DNA of 64,000 bases from Meghimatium bilineatum (GCA_034231615.1 CM067317.1:51108282-51172281), one strand, 5' to 3'; shown: positions 32,474 through 43,565, counted from the stretch's first letter. The notes: a model not told the origin generated them from the letters alone. Numbers and translations are program-made.

Positions 32474-32713
32474 GCATGCAATATTGTCATGTCTTTGTTT
32501 ATTTTATGTCACGGTTCTCTTGTTTTCTACACTTGTATGATGAATAAATGTATGTCTAAGGGGGATGAATTGTGACAATTATGTCAAGGAAGCTGACATA
32601 AGTAGTAGATATGTTAGATGTGAGTTGAAAAAGCTTGATAAAATGAGACAAATCTGCCTCTGGCATGTCAGTAATAAATTGTTATCCATGAACTTAGGAG
32701 CAGTGCAATTTTC

Positions 32714-33140
32714 TTCTTCTTTCATTCACTTGAAACATTTCTATATCTGTAATTCTGTCTTCTGAATAAAACTCACTGTCATTTGTAGTTCACATAGTGG
32801 CCCCATAGAACTTTGATTCCAGTGTTGTTTCCCCTGGCCAATATGTCTGCCTCAGCGTTTCATACTCAGAACACTCTTGAAGTATATTTTTGACACTGTG
32901 CTGTCTGTCCACATGTACACATGGCTGTGTTGCCAATCTTGAATTTTGTGTACATGTGACTGTGGAGTTGGTTGTGTTTTATTGAATTCTGATTTATTGA
33001 ATTACAACTTGTTTGATCTGTTCATAATGTGATAGCCATCTCGTGTTGGTGTTTGTGGCTTTCTTGTTGACTTGATCATCAGTTTTATTCTCATGGTAGA
33101 TGAGAAATTATCTTGTGTAGAAGGTTGGTGGGTCTTTTGC
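32714..33140 (-). mobile_element. LINE-A3, 3' part (RNase H end and 3' terminus)
   Basis: Matches LINE-A1 340-720 in order: the (GAA)n-type end (TTCTTCTTCTTTC at 32714), then the C-terminal coding segment. At about 33110-33117 the match jumps from LINE-A1 position about 720 to about 3397 (AGAAGGTTGGTG-GTCT), so the RT and RNase H core is deleted. The match breaks off at about 33140 and resumes at 34565. Confidence 0.75.
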
Positions 33141-34564
33141 GGACATTTCCTTTAGGAACAATGGGTTATGTATTGACATAATTTACCCCTGATAGCACCC
33201 CAAAGAGTTAAAATACTCTGACTGGCTAGTTAAAGCTGTCTAGAGCTCACGAAATTTAACAATAGAAATTCTGTATTTGTACACGTTTGGAAGCATAATT
33301 ACTACTTTCTCTGTGTTGACACAGGTGGCCTTTCATTGTGTAGCCATTGTGACTAGACAGTACGATGGCAAAGTGTACACTAAATGAATTTGAAAATAAT
33401 TATAAACATTTGGAAGAAAGTTTCTCTGATAATACTAGTATTCATTATCTGATTCAGGAAGTGATTTAGAAAGTATTAATTTGCAGTGTGATACTAGTAC
33501 TAATGTTGGTAATTCAGATGATATGCAGCTCACATGTTTCATATTCATGATACGGGGTAATTAAACATTTTTGTTTTCTGTCAATAATAGTTTAAGATTC
33601 AAAACATTGATCATGCAAACATTTTCAGAATATTTTCATCTTCTTCTTTCCTTTCTCTTTTACCCTTTACGGGTGTCGAGGGAGATACAATGTTCTTGTT
33701 CTCGCTTTTCTGGCAGCTTCAGATAATGTTATTTGGTGTTCGTGTAATGTCTCTTTGATGTTGTCGATCCAGCATACTCTAGGTCTACCATTGGCTCTTC
33801 TTTCTGCTTCTCCTCTCTTCATATATGCTTTATAAACTAATGAATCACACTGAATTCTTTCCAAATGACCAAACCATTGTATCTGTTGGTTTTGTATATA
33901 TTGTAGAATTGATATGACACCAACTCTTTCTCTTATGACATCGTTTCTAATTCTGTGTCTTCTGGTCACTCCTGTGGCTTTTCTCAGACATCTCATTTCT
34001 GTTGTAACCAGTTGTCTCTTATATTTTTTTAAGGACCATGTTTGACATTGGTAGCACAGGGTTGGAATGAAGATACTTTGGATAAGATGTTTTTTGTTGA
34101 CATTGGTAGCATTTTGTGTTGCAATAAAGGAGATAATAGATCCTGTATTTGACCCAGTAAAAGGCATTCAGAATCTTTGAATGTGTATTACATGATACTA
34201 TTATACAACATATATGTGATGGGGCAAATAAATATGTTAACAAGCATATTACTGATTAAAAAAAAATTTGTGTCCAGAATAAAACAGATTATTATGATTA
34301 GGTCGATTTCTTTGAAATAATGTTTCATTTTGCGAGACGAATGTATATTAAGGTTTTCACATGTCCTCCATAATATAAAGAAGCATTATACTTGTAAATT
34401 AATAAATTAGAGTATATGCCTACAATAATATTAGACCTACATTCCAATTCTTTAAAGTGAGAATGTAGTGTGAAAATTCATTAGAGTAAAAATATTTAAC
34501 AGCCCTTGAAATTTCCCTGCACTCCAGTTAAGGTTTACGCTTTTTACTCAGCGCAGTTAAGGGG
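33141..34564. other. Insert splitting LINE-A3, carrying a group C LINE tail
   Basis: About 1.4 kb not matching LINE-A. It contains the minus-strand group C tail at 33667-34167 and AT-rich flanks without recognised genes. LINE-A homology stops at 33140 and restarts at 34565 at nearly adjacent family positions. Confidence 0.55.
33655..34170 (-). mobile_element. Group C LINE 3' tail, best-preserved copy
   Basis: An open stretch of 166 codons on the minus strand: FIPTLCYQCQTWSLKKYKRQ, TTEMRCLRKATGVTRRHRIRND, VIRERVGVISILQYIQNQQIQWFGHLER, AERRANGRPRVCWIDNIKE and SEAARKARTRTLYLPRHP. These are the C-terminal blocks of an RT from an endonuclease-type LINE. The catalytic domain is absent. It serves as the reference for the other group C tails. 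Confidence 0.75.
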
Positions 34565-35362
34565 TTTAATAAGTATCAGCTTATTTTCATCCTGCCAGCT
34601 CTAAGTTCCTCACCTCTCTTGTCCATTTTATTGTAGCCCCAGGTCTGACAGTATCTCAGCTCCAGTTCTCACCACACACAGTCTCTCTTTTTCTGGGATT
34701 GTGTCTAGTACCAATGGTCTATCATTTGGGCAGAGTAGTTCAGGAGATGGGATTCTGCACTATCTGGTTTTAGGTGGAGCATCTGATATTCTGCCCACTC
34801 CATATACACTTCCAGCTGACATGCATTGATTGATATTGTTTTTAACAAGTGACATAATTCCACCCTTTCGTCTATCCTTTCTGTAGTAGCACTGGCTGAT
34901 CGGTAGCACTGGGCTGGTAGCCTCTGATTTTAAAGTTTTCAAGCTGAGGTGTTTTTCTTGAATACAGCATACATGAACTTGTTCTTCACATAGGATATTT
35001 TCAAGCTCCAATTTTTTACTGTATCCATCTCTTTGCTGTTGACACCTCCAGTAATTGGAGTTGGACCCTTTCAAGGTATATGGCCTAGCATAATCCTTAC
35101 CTGAACGTCCGTCACAGGGCAGGTGCCATAACTATTATTGGATATAGACATGTTACCATTGTGTTTTATACGTGACATCCTGATTAATTGTGCACTTATT
35201 GGCTGGTTGCTTCCATCTTCAGCACCCTGCTTACTTGGGCAAGACTGTGGGCCTGCCCGCACATATAACATATGTTTCCATATGTTATATGGAAACAATC
35301 ATAGTTTCCAGTCTCTTGGCTGAACTAAGCTCCATCACCACTTAAGGTGCTGGCCTCGATGG
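34565..35362 (-). mobile_element. LINE-A3, 5' part (leader and endonuclease start)
   Basis: Matches LINE-A1 about 3425-4280 on the minus strand: endonuclease pieces (RKGGIMSLVKNN, VCCIQEKHLSL, KKLELENILCEEQ), the leader MSRIKHNGNMSISNNSYG at 35200-35160, and the 5' terminus CCCATCGAGGCCAGC at 35362-35348. A short local duplication of CATATGTTATATGG lies at 35270-35293. Confidence 0.75.
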
Positions 35363-35374
35363 GACAATGCAGAT

Positions 35375-35610
35375 GAATCAGCCCTGTCATATATGAACAA
35401 GTGTGGGCATATCATACATGAACAACACTTTAGGCATGTCATACATGAACAAGTGTTGGAGTCATGTGTGAACAAGTCATGAAGAACTGTAGGCATGAAC
35501 AAGTGTAGATGTGTCATGCATGAACAAGTGTAATCATCTCATACACCAGTGTAGGCATGTCATGCATGAACCATTGTAGGCATATCATATGTGAATAATA
35601 ATCATCAGTG
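35375..35610 (+). repeat. Imperfect tandem repeat (CATACATGAACAAGTGT-like)
   Basis: Six or more diverged units containing CAT-CATGAACAAGTGTAG-CATGTCAT with irregular spacing of about 35-45 bp. Confidence 0.6.
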
Positions 35611-36065
35611 TTAGAGGACTGTTCAGATGGTTCACTGTCGTGGAAGTGAAACTGTAAATGCAAGTGGTGATGGAACTGCTAAAAGTTCTACATTCAAGTG
35701 TTCACAGGCAGGATGGAAAGGTATACACTTCAGATCCCTGCACAAGATAGAGATCTGTTTGTCAGAAAGATCAAGATCAGGAAGAATACAGACAAGCTGG
35801 TTATTAGATGGTGGCTGTGGTGAATCATGAGCATGGTGATGAAAGCTGGAGAAGGCTGAGTTTATGGCTATGTTGAGCAGATATGAAGTCATATAGTTGT
35901 CTGTTGAGAGTTTGTATGATGGGTCGGATAACAGTCAAGAAGAGTATTGGCATCACTGACATGCCAGATGTAAATTTATCATGCTTTATACACAGCATCG
36001 GAAACTTCCTCAAAACCATCAAGTTCACATCTGAATTTCCAACTCTCATTTGAACTGTCACTATC
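35611..36065 (-). other. Unrecognised stretch with a weakly Penelope/DIRS-like peptide
   Basis: On the minus strand, 35892-35632 is open for 86 codons and contains VCILPDLDLSDKQISILCRDLKC (shown in part). The pattern L-S-x-x-x-x-x-L-x-x-x-L-x-x-P vaguely recalls the N-terminal motif of Penelope-like or DIRS reverse transcriptases. No RT or nuclease domain follows, so function and family are unproven. Confidence 0.25.
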
Positions 36066-36068
36066 CAA

Positions 36069-36391
36069 GCCTTCTGTCTTAGCACGTAAGTATACTACAA
36101 ACCTTCTGTCTTAGCACGTAAGTATACTACAAACCTTCTGTCTTAGCATGTCGGTATGCTACAAACCTTCTGTCTTAGCACTTTGGTATACTACAAACCT
36201 TCTGTCTTAGCACGTCGGTATACTACAAACCTTCTGTCTTAGCACTTTGGTATACTACAAACCTTCTGTCTTAGCACGTAAGTATACTACAAACCTTCTG
36301 TCTTAGCACGTAAGTATACTACAAACCTTCTGTCTTAGCACGTAAGTATACTACAAACCTTCTGTCTTAGCACGTAAGTATACTACAAACC
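36069..36391 (+). repeat. Minisatellite, 32-bp unit, about 10 copies
   Basis: The unit is CCTTCTGTCTTAGCAC-GTATACTACAAA, with the variable middle GTAA, GTCG or TTTG. The spacing is a constant 32 bp. It sits in FANCD2 intron 5, about 730 bp upstream of the last exon. Confidence 0.9.
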
Positions 36392-37123
36392 GACTGATAC
36401 CCATTGCTTTCTCCTCTAACTACCATGCTTGTCGGAATTTCCTGCCATTCGCTCAACTACTTCGTCTGCACCATCTGTGTAGTGGGAGAATGACGTTCTC
36501 AATAAAACCCATGAAATGATGGCCTTCCACTGTTGTCTAAACCCTGACAGGGACCTCAGGTCTGCCCTAATGCTTCTGCCAGGACACCCTGGGTCAAACA
36601 TTCTCAACTTCTACCACATACAGAAAAACAGCGTGTGGCGTCCTGTTCCAGTACCTTCATTTTCTTCAGTCTTATCCCTAGACGCAAGAAGTATTCTATA
36701 GTCCCCTCTGGTTGATTGCAGAGGATAAATCTCTAGGATATTTTGGTCCACAGCTGTCTCAGGTTGGACGTCTCAAGTCATTTTAGCACCATAAGCTGTA
36801 GACTTAAGAGATGTTAAACATGTCCATGTTATTCAGATCCATTCAGTCATATTCCCTAAAGCCACTTTCACTATCAAAGAGCGTCAACATGTGTCCCATA
36901 ATGTCATTTACGCAATTCTTTGAATTGAATTACATAGGGGAGATAAGTAGTCAAGAGACTTGAAGACCAATTATGTCAACATTTGCACAATATCATCTAC
37001 AAATCCGGGACTCCTGTTGCTGACTATAGTGCTGCCCTTTGTGTTTGTATTTACAAAATTAACTACCTTTGTTATCAATCTCAGCTACCTTTTTTATTTA
37101 CACATTCCTTTATGTATTTCCAG
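36392..37123. other. End of FANCD2 intron 5, no recognised gene
   Basis: Short open frames on both strands lack recognisable domains. The acceptor TGTATTTCCAG closes the region. Confidence 0.4.
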
Positions 37124-37336
37124 GGAGAAGAAATATTGACACAAAACTCTATTACCAGTTCCAGCAATACAACTATAGCTGGTGATGCTGATGGCAACAG
37201 TGATGATGGAGAGGAGGAGGATCAGGCTGAACATGATAATGATGAAGACAGTGAGATTGAAGTAGACCAAGACAATGAACTGACAAGACCAGAAGACTCC
37301 AATAATGACGTTGCTTCTTACAGTGAAATATTTTAA
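37124..37336 (+). CDS. FANCD2: FANCD2 terminal coding exon with acidic tail
   Basis: Begins GEEILTQNS immediately after the acceptor, as in the vertebrate protein (GEEI). A serine-rich stretch follows, then an acidic tail (DDGEEEDQAEHDNDEDSEIEVD) ending SYSEIF and TAA at 37334-37336. An acidic C-terminus is a family property of FANCD2. With this exon the six exons total 1,989 bp, exactly 663 codons, with matching phases (2, 1, 2, 0, 0), which supports the whole model. No AATAAA is evident in the next 600 bp of + strand, so the poly(A) site is not placed. Confidence 0.92.
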   Translation, partial: GEEILTQNSITSSSNTTIAGDADGNSDDGEEEDQAEHDNDEDSEIEVDQDNELTRPEDSNNDVASYSEIF

Positions 37337-37765
37337 CGTGACCAGAGACTTCTTGTTATCAGATTTGGCATTGTTTTTTAGGATATAATTCTGGAATTTC
37401 AATGGATTGAATTTGAGTTTTACATTTCATATTCATGTTACTCTCATCCAGATCACATAGCAACCAGTGCAGTTGGTCTAATTGCATTGTGCCACCACTT
37501 GAGTATTTTCATAGTCTGTTAGATGCCTTTGATTTAACCTTTCATGCAATTTGTCCAATTCCTTGACATGATGTTTGTTGGCTATACCAGGTTCTTCAGT
37601 ACTCGGAAATATCCAAAACTTAAACGCAAAAGGATTGCCACCATTTTGTTGTCATCATGCAACAGTATATGCTGTCTATCCTCAATTATTGTCATTATAT
37701 TTATGCCTTTATTCAAACTACAGAGGTTATGTAGAATTGTTGTTCTATCTGTCTATTTACTAAAT
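37337..37765 (+). other. Probable FANCD2 3' UTR and flank
   Basis: AT-rich sequence directly after the FANCD2 stop. No coding motif or canonical polyadenylation hexamer is seen. Confidence 0.4.
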
Positions 37766-37769
37766 CTTT

Positions 37770-37935
37770 TGTTGCCTTTCAGCACCAGGGGTAGAAGTGT
37801 TTTCTAGAGATGGCCCTCTTGTGCATTTAATATATTGTGAATTTGCCGTCTCTTTTATATCTGTGGTCCATCGTTTTCATGGTCGGCCTTTAGGTCTGCC
37901 TTCACTGTATCTGTGTAGCATTGATGTGGTATGCT
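37770..37935 (-). mobile_element. Group C LINE 3' end fragment
   Basis: The + strand TTGCCTTTCAGCACCAGGGGTAGAAG, TCTGTGGTCCATCGTTTTCATGG and CTGCCTTCACTGTATCTG match the complement of the group C ending (KLF-P-x-x-x-R-Q). The same phrases occur at 46622-46800. The continuation to about 38170 is a run of loosely repeated ATCTATTGTTTTC phrases. Confidence 0.6.
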
Positions 37936-38176
37936 GTCTGATTGTTGTTCTAGTTCAATTTTATTTTGTTCTGCATCTATTATTTATTCTTGGATAGATA
38001 ATTTCTTTTTATCTATTAATTGTTCCTAGATATATTGTTTCTTCATCAGGATTGTTTATAGATTGTTTCTTGTTTATAGATATTTTTTTTCCTGTTCTAG
38101 ATCCATTATTTTTCATGGATCTATTGTTTTCTCATCTTTATAATTATTTGGTCCCATATCTATTGTTTTCTTATGT

Positions 38177-38692
38177 ACCGTTAAGTTCCGTGTATAACCC
38201 GAGAATTTTTGGACAAAATTCAGCGATGACTTCATACTCTTCGTCTTATATTCGAGTAACATCAAATTTTAAAAAAAATTACGTCCAAATCACAGTAAAA
38301 AAGGAGAAAAACACTTTAAAAAAATTCCAGTCACATGTCCCGATATATTAAGCCAGGATAAAATGACTAGGGCTCACCAGCAATCTAGAGCGTACTTACC
38401 ATAATGCTAGGCCTCTAATTATATTAATTTATATATATCATACAATATTTCCTTCGAAATCTCCGATATTTCTTGATAAAAACTCACTTACTAGGTCTAT
38501 ATCGTTATTTCAGACAAGCCGCCATTTTTTTAGCATAATTTCCCAGAAAAGCTATTTTTAGCAATGGGTATTACCGTTTTTTTTTTCCGTTTATAGTACA
38601 TATATTTCTATCATAAAGGTTTCAATTGATCTTCGAAATTGGTCAAAAAAGTATACCAGTATCTGATGTTATTTATTGACCAAAATACGGTA
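38177..38692. mobile_element. Candidate DNA-transposon remnant (TACCGT ends)
   Basis: The left end, TACCGTTAAGTTCCGTGTATAACCC with CGTCTTATATTCGAG inside, resembles termini of non-autonomous DNA transposons. The right end read in reverse begins TTACCGTATTTTGGTC. Only the outer few bases are inverted repeats, and no transposase is visible. Confidence 0.3.
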
Positions 38693-40150
38693 ATGGTCTG
38701 TGGAAAAAACAAATGAAATACCATAGCCTAAGCTGATGGGTAGCCTAGGCCTAGTCTTGTTTGTGTAGGGAAACACTAACTACCAGTAGTCTAAACACTG
38801 TCACACACTTTCTTGTTGGGTAAAGCAAATGTTACAACAGTTACTGACCGTCTACTAGGCTATAAGACCTGTGTACAGAAAATTTAAAACAACACCTCAA
38901 AGGCAGATTTTGAGTATTTCCGTGCATGTCGCTGGTCGGTCTTGCCAATTTTTAACATGGGACTCCAAGTATATAAATATTGACCAAGACAATAATCAGA
39001 AACATATAGAATGAAGTCCTAATTAATTCTGTACAGAGGTCTTACTCTACATACTACGATCTTGCACAAACACTCACATTTTTGACATCCAAAACTTTGC
39101 CGCTTAGGCAGTGTTGGAGGGAGGGGAATGGGGGAGAGAAATCAATAGTGAAACTGTCTGAACTGTGCCTCAGTTTATTTTACTGTATAAGGTAAACACA
39201 CAGGTCACACAAAGTTCAAACTCTTCTGTATCTTTTAAAAACAAATGTGATCTGGCATGTTTTTGTCTGGCCATTCATCCATTCATCTTTCCTGTTTCCC
39301 CGCTTACACTTACAGGAATAAAATCACAATGACAATAAAAATGTATGAACTGGAAGCTAAACTACTTGTGCAGTATTCTTGGCTAGCTAAGTCAGCCTTA
39401 TATTCTGTTAATTAGTCCAGCCCACTGAGGCCACAGATTGACTACTGGCCCTACCCATTTCAATTGGCTCAACCAATCCAAGTCTCCCTCACATTATGTG
39501 ATGCCTTTCAGATAAGTGACTGAATGCAATCTTTCTTTATAGAAGATTTGAAACAGAGGTTTCAAATCACGACACATCATAGGCATTTTGTAGTAAAATT
39601 TCGCTGTAATTGATTCCCTCCCCCAACCACTGTACATTTAGTGGAAGACAAGATCAATTTCACAATCCTCTGTTATGTTTATTTTATTACCGTATTCTCC
39701 CCACAAGGTAAACATAACGAGAAACAAAGTTCAAATTCTTCTGTATCTTATAAAAACAAATGTGTTCACCACAAGGAATCAAAACTATGAACTTGCTGTT
39801 CATAGTTTCTGCTTAAACAGAAACAAGAACCCAGTGACATAATAGTTAAGTAGTAATTACTATTCACTAGCGCTGTTCTGTGACATACATAAAGCCCAGA
39901 CACCCAACACAAACAATTCATTCAGGAAAGACTTTGTTCCCCAAAGTCTTGCCACCTCATAAACCGTCTATAGTCATGGATAGGGAGGCCCCTATTCATT
40001 ATTTTCGGATGTATTGTTCCAGAACATAGTAGCTTCTGGGGTATTCATTCCTTGATTCATTCAAGTTATGTCAGTGAAGCAAATGAAAGGAATGCCATTT
40101 TCTGACAGTTGCAAAAGTTTGTGTTAATTTCAATTTAGCGTGTTGGTTCT
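38693..40150. other. Intergenic stretch with a 90-bp direct duplication
   Basis: 39170-39258 and 39670-39765 share CAAAGTTCAAA-TCTTCTGTATCTT-TAAAAACAAATGTG and neighbouring GGTAAACA. They are 500 bp apart, direct. No gene recognised. Confidence 0.5.
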
Positions 40151-40559
40151 TTCTTATGATGATGAAGTTCATTATTGCCGGCATTGTTAAGTTGGGGATG
40201 TCGGTCTATAGTCGGACATTGGACTTTCTCCACTTTTGGGAAGGGATAATTAGGTTCTCAGCCTACAATCCGATGAGTTTATATTCGAAAGTTAACGGTA
40301 TATTCATTTTATTATTTTTTTCTAGATATTGTTTTCTTATTTAGATCTGTTATTGTCCTTAAATATTTTGTTTTCTCCTCTATATCTATTGCTTTTGTTT
40401 TCTTCTAAATATTGTGTTTGTTCATATAGGTCAGTGTTTCCCTAAGTGGTATATATGGACCATCAGGGGTCGATTTTGACTTAAAGTCAGTGACTGTGTC
40501 AGTGAGAAAAAAATTGTGTGTGCTATTGTCTATCCCCAGGTGGATGATGGTAAGAATAT

Positions 40560-40885
40560 CCACACTTGCCATTAAAATTAGGGGTGATTATTGGGAACTT
40601 TAGCTGTCTATCCAAGGCCAGATGTGTCACCTTGGCTGTATTGAATCTGTATTTATTCAGTGCTTTCTTGATGTTTGTTATCTATCCATCTTGTTCTAGG
40701 TCTTCCTCTGGCCTTGTATCCGGATCTTCTTATGTTATATGTTCTTGGTGGTTCAAACCATTTTATTTGTTGTTATTAGATGTATTCTTTGCATGGTCTT
40801 ATACTGATTCTTCTCCTGATTTCATCATTTTGTCTGGTTTGGTCTTGCGGCTTTTCTAAGGCATTTTATCTCACTTGTAAGTTTT
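40560..40885 (-). mobile_element. Group C-like LINE tail fragment
   Basis: The reverse complement shows EDPDTRPEEDLEQDG and DKMMKSGEE-type decayed text in the order of the RT C-terminal region. Preservation is poor. Confidence 0.35.
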
Positions 40886-41059
40886 CTCTGCTGGGCTGAG
40901 ACTCATTGGGTGTGCACGAGATGTAAATGGGGGTCCACTTGAGCGGACCCCTTTTAGCCGTTCCATAAATGTCCTATTACACATAACACAGTGTGTACAT
41001 AATACTTATAATATGCATAGAAATTACTTTTCTACCATTTTAAAGTTTTTGAATGCTAA

Positions 41060-42110
41060 AGATCACATTTTGAAAGAAAATTTAATCAAATGGAAACAAA
41101 CATTGCTTATTTAATCTATTTGTTTATTAAATTTAATGAGGTTAACTTACAAGGTGACAGTATGAATTTAATAAAAACAAAGTCCATCATTGCAGCTTTT
41201 CTTGCCAGAATTATTCTCATGAATCAAAACAGGATGACACCAATTTTCCCAGTTCCCCAACTGCCATTGACAAACATCCTGGATGATGATGTGGTAGTCT
41301 ATGTTCAATATTTAAATGCCCTTCACACAGGCTTTAAAATCTAGTTTGAGGATGTTTTGACTATTGAAATATCACAGTGGATTATCAAACCATACGGTGA
41401 CATTGAAGAATCTGATATCATATTACAAGAAGAGCTGATTTGAATAAGCACTAATGAAGAACTTAAGGTGCAGTTCAGAAATGAGTATTAACAGTTCTGG
41501 TATCAGAAAGATCTAGCCATTGCTTTCCTTATAATGGACTATCGCAAGAACGTTTCAGATAGCTGTTCCATCTTTATACCTTGTGGAAAACAGTTTTAGT
41601 GTGATTGACTATGTTCTTATGATATAAACAAATTGAATGTAAATCTCCACCGAATGTAAATACCCACAGATGACAGATGTGTCAGGTCATTGGCGCAAAT
41701 AAAACCGCGACACAGCGCATATCCATTCTCTGGACTACATCCTGCTGGAAATCTAGTAGCATCATAGTCCTGCTACAAGGGAGATCCAGTGGAAGTTTGA
41801 GAATGAACGCTGAAGAAGAACAAGAATGTAAATCATTGGATGTTGAAATTTAAGACTTTACTAATGTGAAGAAAATATTGAACAATTGCTACCAGAACAT
41901 TAGGTTCATCCCTCTCATTAACAGCGTTATTTTGGTATTAATTTTCAGTAAGAATTTTACTAGTTTCTGATTTGTTTTGTTCCACATCCAAATATTTACT
42001 TGCACTGTGTGTCTTCTCAATAAAGGTATAAATAAAAATTGTACATTTTTTTTTTTGAACGGTTCTCCACCAAAAAAACCTACCAAAGTGAGCAACTGTC
42101 AAAAACACAT
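41060..42110 (+). pseudogene. hAT-superfamily transposase fossil (ZBED5/SCAND3/FAM200-like)
   Basis: Readable blocks in order: IIAAFLARIILMNQNRM, ILDDDVVVYVQYLNALHTGFKI, then after a stop FEDVLTIEISQWIIKPYGDIEESDIILQEELI, STNEELKVQFRNEY, QFWYQKDLAIAF, and in a shifted frame VPSLYLVENSFSVI, the C-terminal dimerisation-type block. A further block (NCYQNIRFIPL, near 41885) may be the extreme C-terminus. The order and wording match the ZBED-type hAT transposase-derived proteins I know, where LPLL..SFPS-YLVE-FS is conserved. It has stops, a frameshift and a probable 170-bp insert at 41662-41823. The N-terminal zinc-finger and catalytic start are absent. Confidence 0.75.
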
Positions 42111-42184
42111 TTTAAGTGAATATGTTTAGGTAAATACAATACAGGCTAATATTGAGCTGGTCCGTGGAAAACAAAAAAATCGGC

Positions 42185-42633
42185 AAGGAGTTTCATTCAT
42201 TTTCCTTTGGCGCTGAAATTAGTGCAGAGGTCAGATCTCTCCAATTCTGTCTGTTCAAAGCTATTCTGTGCAGTTCTTGAATAGTATGTATATTGATTGT
42301 TTTACTTTCTCTAAGTATTGTTCTTCTGAGTGTTTCTTTTGGTCTACCCCTGGCTCTTTTGCCTGTATGTGCCCATTCAATAGATTGGTGGTGTATTCTG
42401 TTGATGTCTGCGCATAGGACATGCCCAATGTAGCATTTTCTGATAACATCTGTGATGAAGTTTTGATTTGTCTCTTCTCTGATTTTATCATTTGATTTGA
42501 ATTCATTCCAATGTGTGTTAGAACAAAGACATTTATTCTCAAAACTCAGTAGTTTCATTTCTGAAGAGGAAGAACTTTTCCAGCTCTCACATCCATATGA
42601 TAGCACCGGAATAACAAGGGGTCTATGAGGCAA
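42185..42633 (-). pseudogene. RT C-terminal fragment of another LINE lineage
   Basis: Open for 146 codons on the minus strand: LSYGCESWKSS, KCYIGHVLCADINRIHHQSIEW, KRARGRPKETLRRTILRESK and HRIALNRQNWRDLTSALISA. The RARGRP-x-x-T-x-R-R and N/DRQ-x-WR-x-x-x-x-AL endings are typical of endonuclease/RT proteins. The wording differs from groups A-E. No catalytic core is present. Confidence 0.65.
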
Positions 42634-43108
42634 AAAGATTGAGAACCACCGGTATAGATCCGTTATTTTCTCCTAGATCTGTTTTCTTTTCCTCTAGATC
42701 TATTCCTTTGCCGATTGTTAGCACCTTCAGAATTATATTATGAAATCTTTAAATCTGTGTGCTAGATAAAAATGAGTTTTTTTATTATATTTATTTTTGT
42801 ATATTTTATTATATTTATACAAATGTATACGCATGTGCGCACACACGAGAGAGAGTGAGAAGAAAAATTCAGAAGCTAGAATTGAGACTTTGTGTATACA
42901 TATAGCTTGTACTATGTTGATATATACATTCAAGTATTTAAAAACTGATGTCATCACACTCAGTAAGTAAGATCAGTAAGTGCTCAGTCTTTTTCAGTAG
43001 ATGGCAGAAAGTATGTATTCATATTGTTCCAGTCATCTGCTGCGCAGAGGCAGCATTTCTTTCACACAAGAGCAAACAAGAATACACTAGAAAATTTAGA
43101 AGCAAGAG

Positions 43109-43180
43109 GATTAAGATGATAGTATCCTGTGGGATTAAGATGATAGTATCCTGTGGGATTAAGATGATAGTATCCTGTGG
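43109..43180 (+). repeat. Three tandem 24-bp units
   Basis: GATTAAGATGATAGTATCCTGTGG three times in perfect tandem. Confidence 0.9.
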
Positions 43181-43244
43181 GAGCACTAGTTTGTTACTCA
43201 TGTTCCAGATACTAGCTAGTGGGAACCCACAGAGAGCACGCATT

Positions 43245-43565
43245 TGTATATCAAATTTGTTGACCAAGAAATAGCCTCCGACAGAGTAGACAGACAACAG
43301 CTATGGAAAATACTATCAAAATATGGGGTTCCACAACACCTAATAAACTTGTGCAGAAGTAGTTACGCAGGTAGTCAATTCCCCAAGTGTAGGGCTACCA
43401 GATAAATTTACATACACTGGCATACAACAAGGATGTATTCTATCTTCCTTGTTATTCATCACACTTATCAATTGTATATGTAAAATTGCCAATACCAATA
43501 GGAACACAACCTAAACAACCTCCTGAGCGAACATCTTTTTGCAGATGATCAAGCAGATACTAGGT
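43245..43565 (+). pseudogene. RT fragment, + strand
   Basis: Reads NSYGKYYQNMGFHNT then YTGIQQGCILSSLLFITLINCIC, the motif B region of a group C-like reverse transcriptase, and ends near LFADDQAD at 43540. Stops interrupt the frame. Confidence 0.6.

Noticed and set aside
36069-36391. CRISPR-like array
   Set aside because: The repeats are contiguous without unique spacers, in an intron of an animal gene; it is a minisatellite.
40923-40950. Hairpin GGGGTCC-acttgagc-GGACCCC as a terminator or regulatory element
   Set aside because: A short isolated palindrome in intergenic eukaryotic DNA, with no associated gene or T-run; likely chance or a repeat fragment.
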